The translations under genes were made by a program, and so were the position numbers. The notes beneath the pieces were generated by a model, which saw only the letters and a program-made list of their open reading frames with translations, did no database searches and was not told the DNA's origin. DNA of 64,000 nt from Pontederia crassipes (taxonomy: Eukaryota > Streptophyta > Magnoliopsida > Commelinales > Pontederiaceae): contig CM060188.1 in the NCBI GenBank assembly GCA_030549335.1, positions 10,540,001 to 10,604,000 of the forward strand. Reading direction: 5' to 3'. Shown here one piece after another: positions 36,771-48,819 of this stretch (position 1 is the stretch's first letter; the number at the start of each line of letters is the position of its first letter).

Positions 36771-38285
36771 AAATCGTTCTACATTATCTTTACATACATT
36801 TACCTACATTATAAAATTGGGTGCGACGTCTTCTTGAGAGTTGAAAATTTTTCTTCATCTTGGGATGTCGATCATTGCCAACAGACATTTTGAAGCCATA
36901 ATTTTAATAATTAGAGATTAATTTTCAATGTTGTTGTTCTTATATCGTTCTCAAGAATGCATGTCATAATATCTCTGTCAACAAAATAATGCGGTCTACT
37001 TAAAACTTTGAATAATGTTGGCTGGAGCCATTAGAGCATGAAATCACGGACAAACAACAATTATTTCACAGCTTTAACAGTCTGTCCATCTGTCTTCATT
37101 TCAATCACATGGAAAAGTGTCGCATTCAATCCCAACCAAATCATGCTAAGTATTCATTGGAAAATCGACTTAGTCGATAAACAAGTTTACTTAAGGATTC
37201 TCGTGAAAAAACTAACAATCACAAGTTAATCTCCAACACACAACAATTGGAAATTTTGGTAATTAAATTTTAGACAATCATGCCAAAATAATGACATAGC
37301 CGCCTCAGCATTCGAAAAGCGACATCTGAGTGATTAACTCACACGACACTAATGATCGTACACATTGATCATAAACTGATTTTTATTAATCTACTTAGTC
37401 TCAAATAACAAACTCGACTGTTGTTAATAATCCAAATTCAAGTCTTAAAATCATTAAGCAAGTCAAGAAATAAATCATTATTATTTTATTTTTTAAAATT
37501 TTAAATTAATCGAATGCTAATAATTTAAAATATTGAAAGTCTCCATTAAAAGGGACTTCCACTGTAACTCTCTTTTCATATAACAAAAAAAACTACACAT
37601 CATGGCAAAGAAGCCAAGTTGTTCAAGAGACAGACACCTGTTTTCTGCTTTAGGCTTGAAAATACTATGCTAGGATTTGCTTTTGAGTAAAAAAAGGAGG
37701 AGGAGGTTACATAGGCGTGAAACGTGTCAATTTGATCTTGGACCCAACCCACATTTCAGTGTGTTTGATCCTTTCTCATTGAAAAAAAAACAACCTATCA
37801 GGTCACAAGCAAAAAGGAAGTAGCTAGTACAAAAAGTTCTATACCCAATGACCTGGCTACATGTGCAGACATTGTTTCTTCCACAAATTTCAATGCAAAA
37901 TTTTACAAAGGTCAACACATGTTCATGTGAGTACCATTATGTCTCTCAACATTACACAACACGAATCATGATGTTTTTTGGCTCAAAACCTTCACCAAAG
38001 CTACTTTTCCCACTTGCTTTGATTCGTGTTCTAAAAGTTCCAATTAACTGGAGTTGCAAATTTACTTCATTTCGAGCAGCCTACATCTTTTTAGGTTGAA
38101 TCTTGATCGGAAAATTATCATTTTTTATGAGTTCAAATAATAAGTTTGATTATGTAATTCCATTCTCATGCATCATTTTTTGCTATCCAATTATGCACTA
38201 ACTCATTCTATATGTTAAATAACAGGTTCCATCGAGTTATAGAATATTTTGACAATTAAGTCATATATATACTCCATTTTATGTT

Positions 38286-38379
<94 letters not shown>

Positions 38380-40063
38380 GCTAAAAAACTTGTTTGGTGC
38401 AATGATGAACATTTCCAGCTCAATCATGTCCCACTTCTCAGCACGCTTACCGAGGGAGGGGAGGGACAGGCACTACAACCAAACAAAATCCACATTCTAC
38501 GGATTGGTGTCCACTCACCTAGGGACAAACACCCTTCACAATCACAACTTTTCAAACCCAATCATACAAAATATATGCAATATAAATATTACTTTGAAAT
38601 CACAACAATCCAAGATACACATAGATCAGGACTCGATTAACAACCAACCTATTCTTGTTTTTAATCTTGTGATACTGCTTGTGGATTATTATTTTCCTAG
38701 GATTTGAAGACAGTAAAGTAATAAGTGATGATGATTTCTTAGTTCCATTGTGTTACAATGGTTCAGAAGAAAGATTAGCTCATAAGTCTATTTTCAGGTA
38801 ACTTCAATCTGAGCAGATGAGAATGTTTTTGTAAATTGTTACTACAAGAGAAAGTTTCACTCTGCACATGAAGCACAGCCCAAAGACTAATCCAACTTTG
38901 ACAAAAATCGAGTATTCATTCTTAAACAAATGTATTGGATAAGCCAGGTATCGGTAAAGAATCAATTGTTCTCTAGTATACAAGAATCATGCTACTGTTG
39001 AAAGAAGACCTTTCCATTCCTATCTCGACAAATAATAGGCATGAAATAAATGCCAGCCTTTTCCCCTGGAGAAATAAGTTTCAACTGCATGCCACCTGAT
39101 ATTTTAGCAAACTGTTAATGTTAATGACAAGTGCCACATGCAAATTCAGGTCACCTGTAGGTGTTGGGAAAAGATTAATGAAGATAAAGCTAATTCCAGT
39201 CAGAAAAAAACTCAGGCATTAGAGTGCAAGAAAAAGTGTTAAACTGGCATATGTACAAAGTAAATGCATTCAACAATAGTGTCTTCTTTTCCCAAGTCAT
39301 AGATGATGTATAAATCAGTGAAAATTTGTTTACAATCCCTGGATTCTGTGTTTCACGGCATTGGTTTTGCATAGTGCACAGGAGCTGATAAAAGGCATGA
39401 AGTTCTCAACCACCAAGAAAAAGAGTAGTCAGATGCTCAATCTCGATACTACTGAGTCATCAGCATTCTGAACTGTTGCTCCACATCACTAGTATCTCTA
39501 GTTGACCACCAACCTAAATGTCGTTGTACTTTTTCATATCATAACTCTGTCTTACTCAGTTTGCAAGAGAGCTTGCTGCATATCTTGTTGAATACTTTCC
39601 AATTAATATCATTATTTATTACTAGTACTTCTACTCGTCAAGGACCAGAATTTTTTAGACTTGTAGCATTTATCATGTATGCCAGTAGCAACTGATGAAA
39701 ATGTAATAATATATGACATATACGAAAGAAATTGAAGTAATTTGCATAACTTAATCTGAACTGTTATATGTCTCATATCTTCTATCTTTTCCTGTTGATT
39801 TTCTTTGGCTTTTCATATGATGTTTACAGTTTTCAACTCTTTTCTTTCATGTCATGGATGACTGATTTGCAGATGCTTTTATGGATTAAAAATCATCAAA
39901 AGTGCACTGGAAAAAAAATGCAAGCAGACCTTGTTACATGAAGATATTTGGTGATATCAACTTCTATACTTCGAAAGTGAAAACTAATTAATTTGATAAG
40001 CTTGAAATAACCAGCTTGCACAAGCATGTAAAGATAATGCATATAGGCAAAGCAAATTTTACC
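36771..40063. other. Spacer with a long TAA microsatellite
   Basis: No gene is supported. Frames here are short or are produced by the microsatellite (38249-38707). The right part (39-40 kb) is closer to single-copy composition and probably contains the 3' flank of the M50B-like peptidase gene. Confidence 0.5.
38287..38379. repeat. (TAA)n microsatellite, about 31 units
   Basis: 93 bp of uninterrupted TAA units. It is long enough to be highly length-polymorphic. Confidence 0.98.
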
Positions 40064-43000
40064 TCATGAAAGAATAACAAGACCAAGGTAAATGGATGCA
40101 CAAAGGAAGGCAAATGATATTAAACCCCTGCAATCAAAATTTAGGAATGATTCAAAGAGATAAGAATGCACAATAAAACTTTTTTTCCAGACAACACAAT
40201 AGTACATTTGAAGACAGCAATTTATATCTAATGTGACTTTGTTTTGCAGAAACTTACCAGATAACGCCCCATGCAACACCATTACAAGGACAAGGACAAA
40301 TCTCAGCAAATTTCTCAGCATCACTTGAATTAACTCTTCGAGAAATCAAATCATCATATATATCTGTCGCATAGAAAGAAAGAGGCAAATGGTGTGTATT
40401 ATAGATCCTGGTTATTAGCATTCCAACATTACTACTACAGAATTTTGACTGTATTCATCAATTAAAGAGAATCTCATAAAATTAATTTTCCAACTTTACC
40501 ATAAACGGAAAACAAGCTGTTCATCACACCTGCAATTGCATAGACTTAGCCATTATCTTCCGGTTAATACGTAATAACATAACTATCAGATACAAAAGAA
40601 GATTGTTGTATTCATTTACCTATGAACAGAATGACATATCGGAGAATGTGGACTGGTGTGAATACTTGTAAAACCCAAACAATGGCAATAAGTATGATGA
40701 ATCCTATTAAAAAGAAAAAGCATAGAACTTAGTAATGCAAATCAGACTTTGTTGTCAACTCCATTGATCAAAATAAAGCAGATATAGCGATACTCACCTA
40801 TACAAAGTCCTCGAAGCAACCACTGAACATATAGGAAAAAAATTCACACATAAGAAGACTGTTAAGAAAGACAACTCAATTTTGGTAATGAGAAGCTTAG
40901 GAGGAAAGAAAAATATCTGACTGAATGAGGAGCTTACATTCTTGGCAACGAATAGCACGACAACCAATGCAACTATGAAGCAACCAGCTGCAATTCTTGT
41001 GGTGAGAAGATTAGTAGACGCGAGAATGAAAACCATTCCCCAAAATGATGAGCCAAGATCTGAAAGGAATGGAGAAACATGTTGCTGTTGACCACTATGT
41101 GAATAAGACATTTTACAGAAATATATCGGCTTTCCAAGAGTAAAGCACTAGATTTTCTAAAATCCAATAGTTTATGCTATGAATGCACAATGTCAGCTGA
41201 ATAGTGAAAGGTATGAAATTTTATTACATCCAGCAGGTAAAATGATCCAATATATGCCACCACGTGTTTGAGTGACTCCTCCCTCATCTGCATGGACTTG
41301 TATGCCTTCAACCTACAAGAAAATATAGCCCTGTTGAAAGCATCACTTCAGAAATAATGGTTGGCCTCTTATCACCAACAAGAAACTTTGGCTTAGCTTA
41401 CTGCATTAACCGTAATGAATATGCCTGATGATGCCTCACATTCATACAACACAACCAGTAAAAAGAAAGCCATTAAGTTCTCATTAGGCATTTTGACAAA
41501 ATTCATATACTAGCATTTTCCTTTATCTCTATCATTAGATGCTCTAGGCATTGTTGCATGTCACAATTACCTCACTTGTTTGATTCAAAATTCATTAAGA
41601 GGAAGAGAATGTAAATAATGGGAAGAGAAAGTACGGAAGGGAATGCAGGGGAATAAAGGTGAATAATTACTTCTATTTGGTTGATATCATTAAAGGGAAG
41701 GGAATGAATGAATGTTAAGTGAAAAGATTTTATCCTTTATATATATACTTATATATTTAATTTATATGGTAAAAAATGAAAACCCATGTTAAAGATGCCT
41801 TTCCCCTCCTTTCCACCCTGGGGTGAAAGAAAAATGGGATATTAGGAAATGAAAGGGAAAGGAGGGGACTTTTCCCTCTGTTTTCCTCCAACTTAAATCC
41901 AAACAAACAGGGGGAGTTGATTCCCCTTCTTTCTCTTCCCATCAATTCTCCTCCTTTTACCCCCTGCCAATTGGGGTCTGTTTGATTCAAAAATCATTAT
42001 GGGAAAGGGAAGGGAAAGGAAGAGAATGAAGGAGAATAGTTAACCTTATTTTGGATGACATGAGTAATGGGAAGGGAAGGAAATGAAGATTTAATAATAA
42101 ATTCATTTAGATTATTTTATCCTTCATATGTATATTTATATGTTAAGTTTATAAGACTAAATATGAAATTTTGTTTTAATTATACATTTCCCCTCCTTTT
42201 CACCCAGATTTTTGGAGGGGAAAGAAAAACGAGATATTGGAGGGGAACAAAAGGGAAAATCCCCTCCTTTTCCCTCCAACATAAACTCAACCAAACAAAG
42301 GGAACATGTTCTCCTGCTTTCCCTTCCCCCTCTTTACCTTTCTTTTACCCCCAACCAAACACCCTTAATTAGGCAATGGCGGAGATTGGGTAAAAATGAA
42401 AGAGAGGGAAGTATAAGAAAAATGCACACAATGAACATGGGTTGTATAAGCAGCTTTCCACTTCAACAAAATGTTATGAGGGCATGTGCAAAGGAATCAA
42501 AGCCTAGTATTTTCCTAAAAGAAATTAAACCGAGCACAAAATATGTTGACCAGGCAGACGACTTCCCCAAAGCAACGTCCTGGACAACCAAGCTCTAGCT
42601 AGCAATACCCGTTGTCCTCAGCATCTACGGCACCCAAATTGTTCTCTCCTTACTGAGTTCTAGACTCATAAAGGACAAAATCTGAGAGATGGTCATACAT
42701 GCCACAAGAAGGTCAATACAGTATTGAAGATGAAGTTTCACATCTTTTATCTCAGCTTTTATCAGCATAAGAATTTCTGGAATATGTTCAGCATCGATCA
42801 ATGGTAGGTTGACATACGAAATATGAATCGTAGTACGCAGATCTAATTCAAGAAGCAAAACGTGTACAATAACAAATATGCAAAAAAAAAATCAAAATTT
42901 TGTGACCCCCATATTTTGAATGAAAACTTACATCTCCACATGTCAGTTTACAGGCGAGGGCGTGACTGGTCTCGTGCAGGAACACGGTAATGAGCTTGAA

Positions 43001-43230
43001 GGGCCTCAATAGAAATGTCCTCCACAACTGCAAAGAGATCGAACACAGAGTAAACCAGCAAGAACAGCACTAGCAATCGGACGCCATCACCGGTGATCAT
43101 AATGCATCACAGAATCCGAAGAGGCGAACAGGAGGCGAACCAAAAAGATGACGACTGTGGAGATAGCTACTGCGGCGATGAAGACCTTCTGCTTGCGCTC
43201 GCAGCAGTCCTTGAGCTCCCAATTCGCCAT
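40064..43230 (-). CDS. Membrane metallopeptidase-like protein with HExxH (M50B-like)
   Basis: Nine coding exons on the minus strand: 43230-43141, 43027-42932, 41312-41228, 41059-40938, 40822-40798, 40703-40620, 40529-40500, 40363-40258, 40127-40064; 233 residues with every phase matching. The protein is mostly hydrophobic, with several transmembrane segments. A zinc-type HETSH sits at residues 48-52 (FLHETSHALACKLTCGD), followed by VEGIQVHADEGGVTQTRGG and LGSSFWGMVFILASTNLL; it ends LCASIYLGLVILS. This matches the plant peptidase M50B-like family of unknown substrate; bacterial relatives of the clan cut substrates inside membranes. Protease activity is inferred from the motif only. Exon 5 is a 25-nt microexon. 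Intron 2 (1.6 kb) carries two tandem MITE-like repeats. No damage is seen. Confidence 0.92.
41577..41975. mobile_element. MITE-like element, tandem copy 1
   Basis: It begins gtttgattcaaaattcatta and ends in a purine/pyrimidine-skewed right half (tttcccctcctttccaccc, ccaaacaaacaggggg). It is followed directly by a second copy in the same orientation, with which it shares length, layout and most motifs. It lies in intron 2 of the M50B-like gene. It has no coding capacity. Confidence 0.7.
41976..42370. mobile_element. MITE-like element, tandem copy 2
   Basis: It starts ggtctgtttgattcaaaaat and ends acccccaaccaaacaccctt; the ends form an imperfect inverted repeat (GGTCTGTTTG / CAAACACCC), a pattern common in small plant DNA elements. 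The internal layout is the same as the preceding copy: GGGAAGGGAA-rich left part and CCCCTCC-rich right part, so the element is partly self-complementary. Confidence 0.7.
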
Positions 43231-43710
43231 GAGAAATCTGGACCAAAGCACAGAGCGGGGTCGCCGATATCTAGCAAAGATTTGTTCTTGCTGAACCGTA
43301 GATTTCCCGGATCCGACAGGAAGAACGAAGCGCAGGAGTTGGTGAGAGGAGGAGACAAGAGAAGGGAGGTGGTGGTGAGGGAAACGGCAAGCAAAGTTCC
43401 GCGTTGAAGGCTTCTGAAACTTTTTCAAACGCTTTAAAATTGAAAAGCCAAACGCTGTAAAATTCAAAAGGCTTAAAAAATTAATTATTTTTTTTCTATC
43501 AGAAGAGAAGAACCAAGTGATGAAGTCTTTAATTCAAATTCAGGCAAAAAATGAGCAACAAGAAGATGAACAATTCAATCTGCAGGAGGTTTCAAAAGAT
43601 GGACCTTTTCTCTTTTTCTTCCTTGCAGAGTTATTTTGATTGGTTCAAATGATGAGGAGGAGATGGATGTGCAGAAGTATCTTCTCTGCAGTCAAACTCC
43701 AGTCTTTCAA

Positions 43711-43711
<1 letters not shown>

Positions 43712-43771
<60 letters not shown>
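43712..43771. repeat. (ATT)n microsatellite, about 20 units
   Basis: 60 bp of uninterrupted ATT units, about 480 bp upstream of the M50B-like start codon. Confidence 0.97.
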
Positions 43772-43772
<1 letters not shown>

Positions 43773-45129
43773 GTAAGGAAGGAAATTATTGCAGCAGCCA
43801 GCCTTTTTTGGTGAGCAAAAAAAGAAAAAAAAAACTGCAGCAGCAACTCGTCGGATTCTTCTAATTGGCCAAGTCTTCTCCAATCCATGAGAGATGTCAG
43901 AAGGTGGATTGGTTCGTCCGAACCAGGTTGGATCCGAACCGGGTTGGACCTGCGCAACTTGGCCGCTAGAGAAGTTTTGTCGAGGAAGTAATTCTATCCA
44001 ATGAAGAAAAATTGCAAATGTCGAAATGAAGTCACATGATTTGTTTTTAAGAATAATTCTTACTTATCGTTTTTTTAAAAAAATGAAGACCGCTGCTACT
44101 TTTTTGATATTTTAACAATAATAGGCCAAGACCATGAACATAGAACTGTTCCCGAGTCGTGCCCAATGAAAAGTCTGAAAATCTCAAGCCGTCGGATCAA
44201 TTCGGGATGTTGAAGAATATTATTTATTGGATTTTCAAGCGTGTTTTTTGTCAAATGAATTTACACATTTTTTATGTTTTTTTTCATCAATAATTTTAAA
44301 AATTATTTATGATAACAAAATACAATTTTTTTCCATAATAAATTATAAATACTGATTATATTTATTATGAAGGATTATAATATGCATAAATTTATAAAAA
44401 TTTGAAAATAATAAAATATACTTATTGCTTGATTTGAATTATATTTTTGTTATCATCAATTATCTTTTAAATTATTGATGAAAAAGATATCAGAAAAAAA
44501 TAAAAAAAAGTTATTAGCACTTATTTTAAATTAGGAACCAGTTCTTTCCAAAAACGGTTCATTTAAAACAATTCAAATTATTTAAAGCGAGTTGTCTTGA
44601 AAACAATTTAAAGCAAGTTATCTCCAATTGCCAATTACAGGAATTTGAATAATTTAAAGCAAGTTATTTTCGGTGATTATTTTAAACAAAACATTTTTAA
44701 GATCATTTCGAGCAAATTCTTTTCAAAATCATTCAAAGCTTCTTGAAAGTTATACAATTATTATACCCACTTCGAACTGGACCGGCGAGCTCCACTAGAA
44801 TGAAAACCCGGTTCGGTCTGACAGAGTGGGGCTCATCATGGACCCGACCGCTCCACCTTAGACTTGCTCAGTCAATGAGCTATAAATTGATCAGGACCTC
44901 TTTTTATCATCTAAGACAATGAAATTATAAAAGTGGAAATATGCACATACTGTTATAGATTAATGTAGATTAAGCTATTTGCTGATCCTACTCAATAATG
45001 CGAATTGATCCCATATCCAGGTCCCATGAATTGATTGAAAGGAAAAGGATTTGCTCGATTTGATGTACCACCAAAAACAGTCTTACCAACCAGACCTACA
45101 AGTCTACAGAACATTCAATACCAGGGTTG

Positions 45130-45361
45130 CGGCTGCGTTTGGGAGAGATTTCTCAGGCAGCAATTTTTGAGAGAAAGCTCAAAAAAGTGCTTTTGGCCAC
45201 AGGAAGGAGCAGCCAACTTTTTAAAAAGCACAAAATTGGCTGCCAATCACAGCCATTATTTTGAAAAAGCAATGCCAATTTTTTTTACCAATCAGCAAAT
45301 GGCGAAAAGCAAGTGATCTGCCACTCAAAGCACCCATCCAAAAGCACTCCCAAACGCAGCT
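45130..45361. mobile_element. Small MITE-like element with GCTGCGTTTGGGAG ends
   Basis: gctgcgtttgggag at the left (from about 45133) and its exact inverted complement ctcccaaacgcagc at the right (ending about 45361) bound about 230 bp with further internal inverted matches (aaaaagtgcttttgg / ccaaaagcac). Non-autonomous DNA elements of this size and end type are common in plants. The family is not named and no target duplication was resolved. Confidence 0.72.
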
Positions 45362-46713
45362 GATCACACAATAAGCTTCAAAGCAAGATAGAACAAATAA
45401 TATTAGAGTACATCAGTAAGAACGAGTGCATTATCAAATATGTGCACATCATATTCAGGATGGTGAGTTCATAATTTCATATTGCTAATCAAAGCCGATT
45501 GATGCCCATAGGGGGTTGAAAGAAAAGAAAATCATCTCGAACACAAAGATTTAAACATGTGCAGGATTTGCGGTTTGGCTATAGCATTGATCAGGCTTCA
45601 TAATGAAAAATATAGTAGATGAAAAAGTTGTTCCCCGGTAATGATGTTAGAAGTTCAATTTTTCAGCAAATATCAACTGTAAAAACTCCAGGGAGAAGAA
45701 GGATTGAAGAACAAAGCGAAGCTATATGGGATAACATGAAAAAGAGCACACTTACTTGGTTGATGCCAATATTTGAGTGTGCAAAGTAACTATGTTCTCA
45801 ATGAGTCTACTCAAAGTTACAGTTGTTGAAGGCAGATCAACTGTTACCAGGTATAATACAAAAATAACTTCCCAATGCAGCCAATTTTAACATCACAAAA
45901 GGCACATAATAGATAGCACATAGCAGCATGACCATCACGATCATCAAGGGAAAATATTGCAACTAAAAGACCTTCACACAATTATTTCCGATCTCTTAAG
46001 CAATTAGAATAAAATTATTATTCCTACTAGAGTAAAGACCAAATTTTGATACCTTAGGAACTGTAAGCAAAACAACTCCTCTAACAAGAATTAAAACACT
46101 GGTGCAAAAAATTTCTACCAGGAAACCTGCAGTACCATTCACTTATTGATTGAGAGACTGCCAACTACAATGTACAACGAAAACTTCTTGCCTGATGCTC
46201 GAGTTTCCCCTTCATTGTTTCTGAGATATATCTGCATATGATTAGCGAAGACAGAATTCCACAGAAATCAGGGGGGAAATGAATGAAAAAGTGAAAAAAA
46301 AAAGGAAATGAAATTTGAAGTTGCCTGTGGGAAACAAGAAGAAAATAACAATACTTGGGGTAGGTGTCTTTCTTAACAGAGAGAAAAAAATATCATAACC
46401 ATCGTTGAATTAAGCATCATTCAAAAGAACAAAATAAACCTGCTAAGTTTCAGTCCGAGTTTTCAAAACATATTTACTTCTTTGGAAGTTATGAAGAAGG
46501 CAAACAGAATGCCATTATGGCCAATTGACAGTCGTTCTCCCAAAAGTACAAAAGCAGCCTACAACCTGTATTTGGAGCTCAACCAATGAAAGGAACTAAA
46601 ATATAAATAACACTACACTACAGAGACTAACAAGATGATGGAAAACTTTGCTAAGCAATGAGGTAATTGTCTCAATATAATCTTCATTGCGTTCCTTAGC
46701 ACAATCTACCAAT

Positions 46714-47775
46714 TTAATTCTTCAACGCAGCATTTCTCCGGTTCTCGTCCATCTGTCCGAAAACCTTCATGGCGACCATGTTCTCATTGAAGTACTGGGC
46801 GTAAGGATGGCCCTTAGGGACGAGCCTCCTGTACTTTTGGAACTGTTTCTCTGCCTCGTCCTTCTTCCTCATCAGCGTGTAAATTATCCCCTGGCAGAGG
46901 TAAGGCCGGAAGTCCCTCGGCTCCTCCTTCACCAGCTCCTCGTATATCTTCAAAGAGTCATCGTACTTCCCCTCGATCACCCGAATCTGCGCCATGAGCA
47001 GCTTGAAGTCCCTCAGGTCCTGCTTCCTCTTGGACTTCCTGCAGAGCTCCATCGCACCTTCGACCCTCTTCAAGATAGCATCCAATTCCCCCTCAGCCTC
47101 TCCTTCCGATTGAGAGGCGGCCATGACGAGGCCGTGATAGGCCTCCACTAGGAAGGGGTCCTTCTGGAGCAGTTCCTCGAACAGCTGCTTGGCGGTCTCG
47201 GTGTCGCCGCTGTAACTCTGGAGGTGGGCCTTGAGCAAAGGCAGGTCCTTTTCTTCGGGATCCAGTGCGATGAGACGGTCGACGATCTCGACGGCCTCAG
47301 AGACCTTGCCGCTCTTGATCTTGGCCTCCATAAGGGCGCGGAGGCCCCGGACGTCGTCGGGATTGCTGGCGAGGTGTTCCTCAAGGATCCTCTCCTTCTC
47401 GGCATCGGGGACGGCCGATGATTCCTGGTTTTCCTCGATGGAAGAGGCGGCGGCGGGTGTAGAGGGGGAACCAGGGGGGCAGGCGACGGCGACGGCGAGA
47501 GCGGGGACGGGGGAACCGAGGCGAGCGAGGAAGAGGGCCGCGGCGGCAACGGTGGCAGCGGCGAGGGCGGTGACCGGGTTAGAGGCGGGGGATGTGGTGG
47601 CAGGACTGCTGGAGGGGTTGTGGGAAGCCCGAAGAGGGGAGAAATGGCGGTGCTTGCGGCGGCAGAAAGGCCTGAGGGAAGGCGATTTGTGGGAGAAAGC
47701 GGCGGACGGAGGGGAGATGAGAGGGAAGTGGAGGCGGAGGCGGGCGGAGGGATGGGCTTGGCAGAGCGACTCCAT
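46714..47775 (-). CDS. SG1: SLOW GREEN 1-like chloroplast TPR protein
   Basis: Single exon, 353 residues. The first ~60 residues are Ser/Pro/Arg-rich and acid-poor, like a chloroplast transit peptide. A hydrophobic Ala-rich stretch follows (about 68-98, PVTALAAATVAAAALFLARL). Tetratricopeptide repeats fill the rest: EHLASNPDDVRGLRALMEAK, EAVEIVDRLIALDPEEKDLP, TAKQLFEELLQKDPFLVEAY, DDSLKIYEELVKEEPRDFRP and KKDEAEKQFQKYRRLVP. The order and text match SLOW GREEN 1, an Arabidopsis TPR protein needed for early chloroplast development, of similar length (~330). The gene is strongly GC-rich in its 5' half, which produces long false frames on the other strands. A TGGGCC element lies near 47948, about 170 bp upstream. 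No damage is seen. Confidence 0.9.
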   Translation of the reverse strand: MESLCQAHPSARLRLHFPLISPPSAAFSHKSPSLRPFCRRKHRHFSPLRASHNPSSSPATTSPASNPVTALAAATVAAAALFLARLGSPVPALAVAVACPPGSPSTPAAASSIEENQESSAVPDAEKERILEEHLASNPDDVRGLRALMEAKIKSGKVSEAVEIVDRLIALDPEEKDLPLLKAHLQSYSGDTETAKQLFEELLQKDPFLVEAYHGLVMAASQSEGEAEGELDAILKRVEGAMELCRKSKRKQDLRDFKLLMAQIRVIEGKYDDSLKIYEELVKEEPRDFRPYLCQGIIYTLMRKKDEAEKQFQKYRRLVPKGHPYAQYFNENMVAMKVFGQMDENRRNAALKN

Positions 47776-48462
47776 TGCTGTCGTGCTTCGTTCCTTCCGA
47801 GCAGACAGCAGACTTCTAAAACCCTGCGACGAGAGTGCGCGTGTGAAGGGAAGTGATGATATTTGGTATTTGGCATTGGAATAATAATAGAATCTAAAGA
47901 TGGATCTTGCTACATCTTCTACAAATGGCCTTCATTTGGGCAACTAATGGGCCGGCGTGGAGTCCATATAGTTTAAATAGGAGCTTACTCCTCCTAGATT
48001 CAGCTAGAATTAGTAAATTAGAGATAGTTTATTCATAAAAAATAGTTACTACTGTTTTTTATTTTATTGATATTATTTTTATAATATAAAATTGACCAAT
48101 TGAAAGAATTTTGAGGTCATTATTAATAAAAAAATGATGATCAAAATATATGAATTGATTTATTAATCTAAGATGTTTATGCATTGTCCATTACGATTTT
48201 CGTTCCACAATTCCAGGAATGTCAACGAACATAGAAGGCTATTTTTATTAGAATGTGGCTTCTCTTGATCTTTACTTCTTCTTTTATGGGTCTGAACATT
48301 CCAGACAACATCCTAGCTTAACAAAGGAACAAAATCATAAACCATGGCATATGAATTTCTAAATTTAAGTTATCTGCCTCGTAGTTTTATAGTTCTCTTG
48401 GATTGCTTGGCCAGTTAAATTTAGATATATTCAATATCTAACACCATCTCTTTGAATCTCAG

Positions 48463-48819
48463 GGGATCCAAGATATTTCCTAGGCCTAAATGATGATTCA
48501 GAACAAGCTTTTCTCAAAGAACAGTGTGCACTTGATGAGCATCTCCAGAGTCGGGTACATAGAGTCATCTCGTTCTTATTTTCCAGTTCATTCTCGACAT
48601 CATTAAAACAAAGCACGGACACTGTGATCATAAAAAAAGGTTTCATGTTGATTTACTTTTAATCATACTTTCTTTTGCTCCTCCTCTTTTTTAATGTCCA
48701 GAAATGGCACATACTCATTTGCAGGGCCCATATATAAATGGCGAGAACATTTCTTCTGTTGATTTGAGTAAGGCAACAGAACTGTCCAATCCTGAGGTTG
48801 CATTTGATCGTTTCAAAAG
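48463..48819 (+). pseudogene. Dehydroascorbate reductase (DHAR) pseudogene fragment
   Basis: Two exon-like pieces with correct spacing survive: 48463-48554 and 48725-48819. The first reads GSKIF, then after a frame change FLGLNDDSEQAF...CALDEHLQSR; the second reads GPYINGENISSVDLS...NPEVAFDRFKS. These match the GSKIFP...[39 protein letters not shown] region of plant DHAR, including the exon junction after the His/Arg. The first piece has a frameshift and a short deletion, LAPKLYH is replaced, and the donor after the second piece is lost (AAGTTT). No N-terminal thioredoxin-fold exons with the catalytic Cys were found nearby. It is a dead fragment, probably of a duplicated or transposed gene. 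Confidence 0.78.

Larger units (their letters stand above)
43231..46713. other. Spacer between the M50B-like and SLOW GREEN 1 genes
   Basis: The left edge holds the 5' region of the M50B-like gene. It contains an ATT microsatellite (43712-43771), a small inverted-repeat element (45130-45361) and AT-rich sequence. No coding exon is supported. Confidence 0.55.

Noticed and set aside
38215-38707. Poly-Asn and poly-Leu frames
   Set aside because: They are translations of the TAA microsatellite.
47148-47884. Long open frames on both strands over the SLOW GREEN 1 gene (242 and 217 residues)
   Set aside because: These are frame shadows produced by high GC; the 353-residue frame has clear TPR homology.
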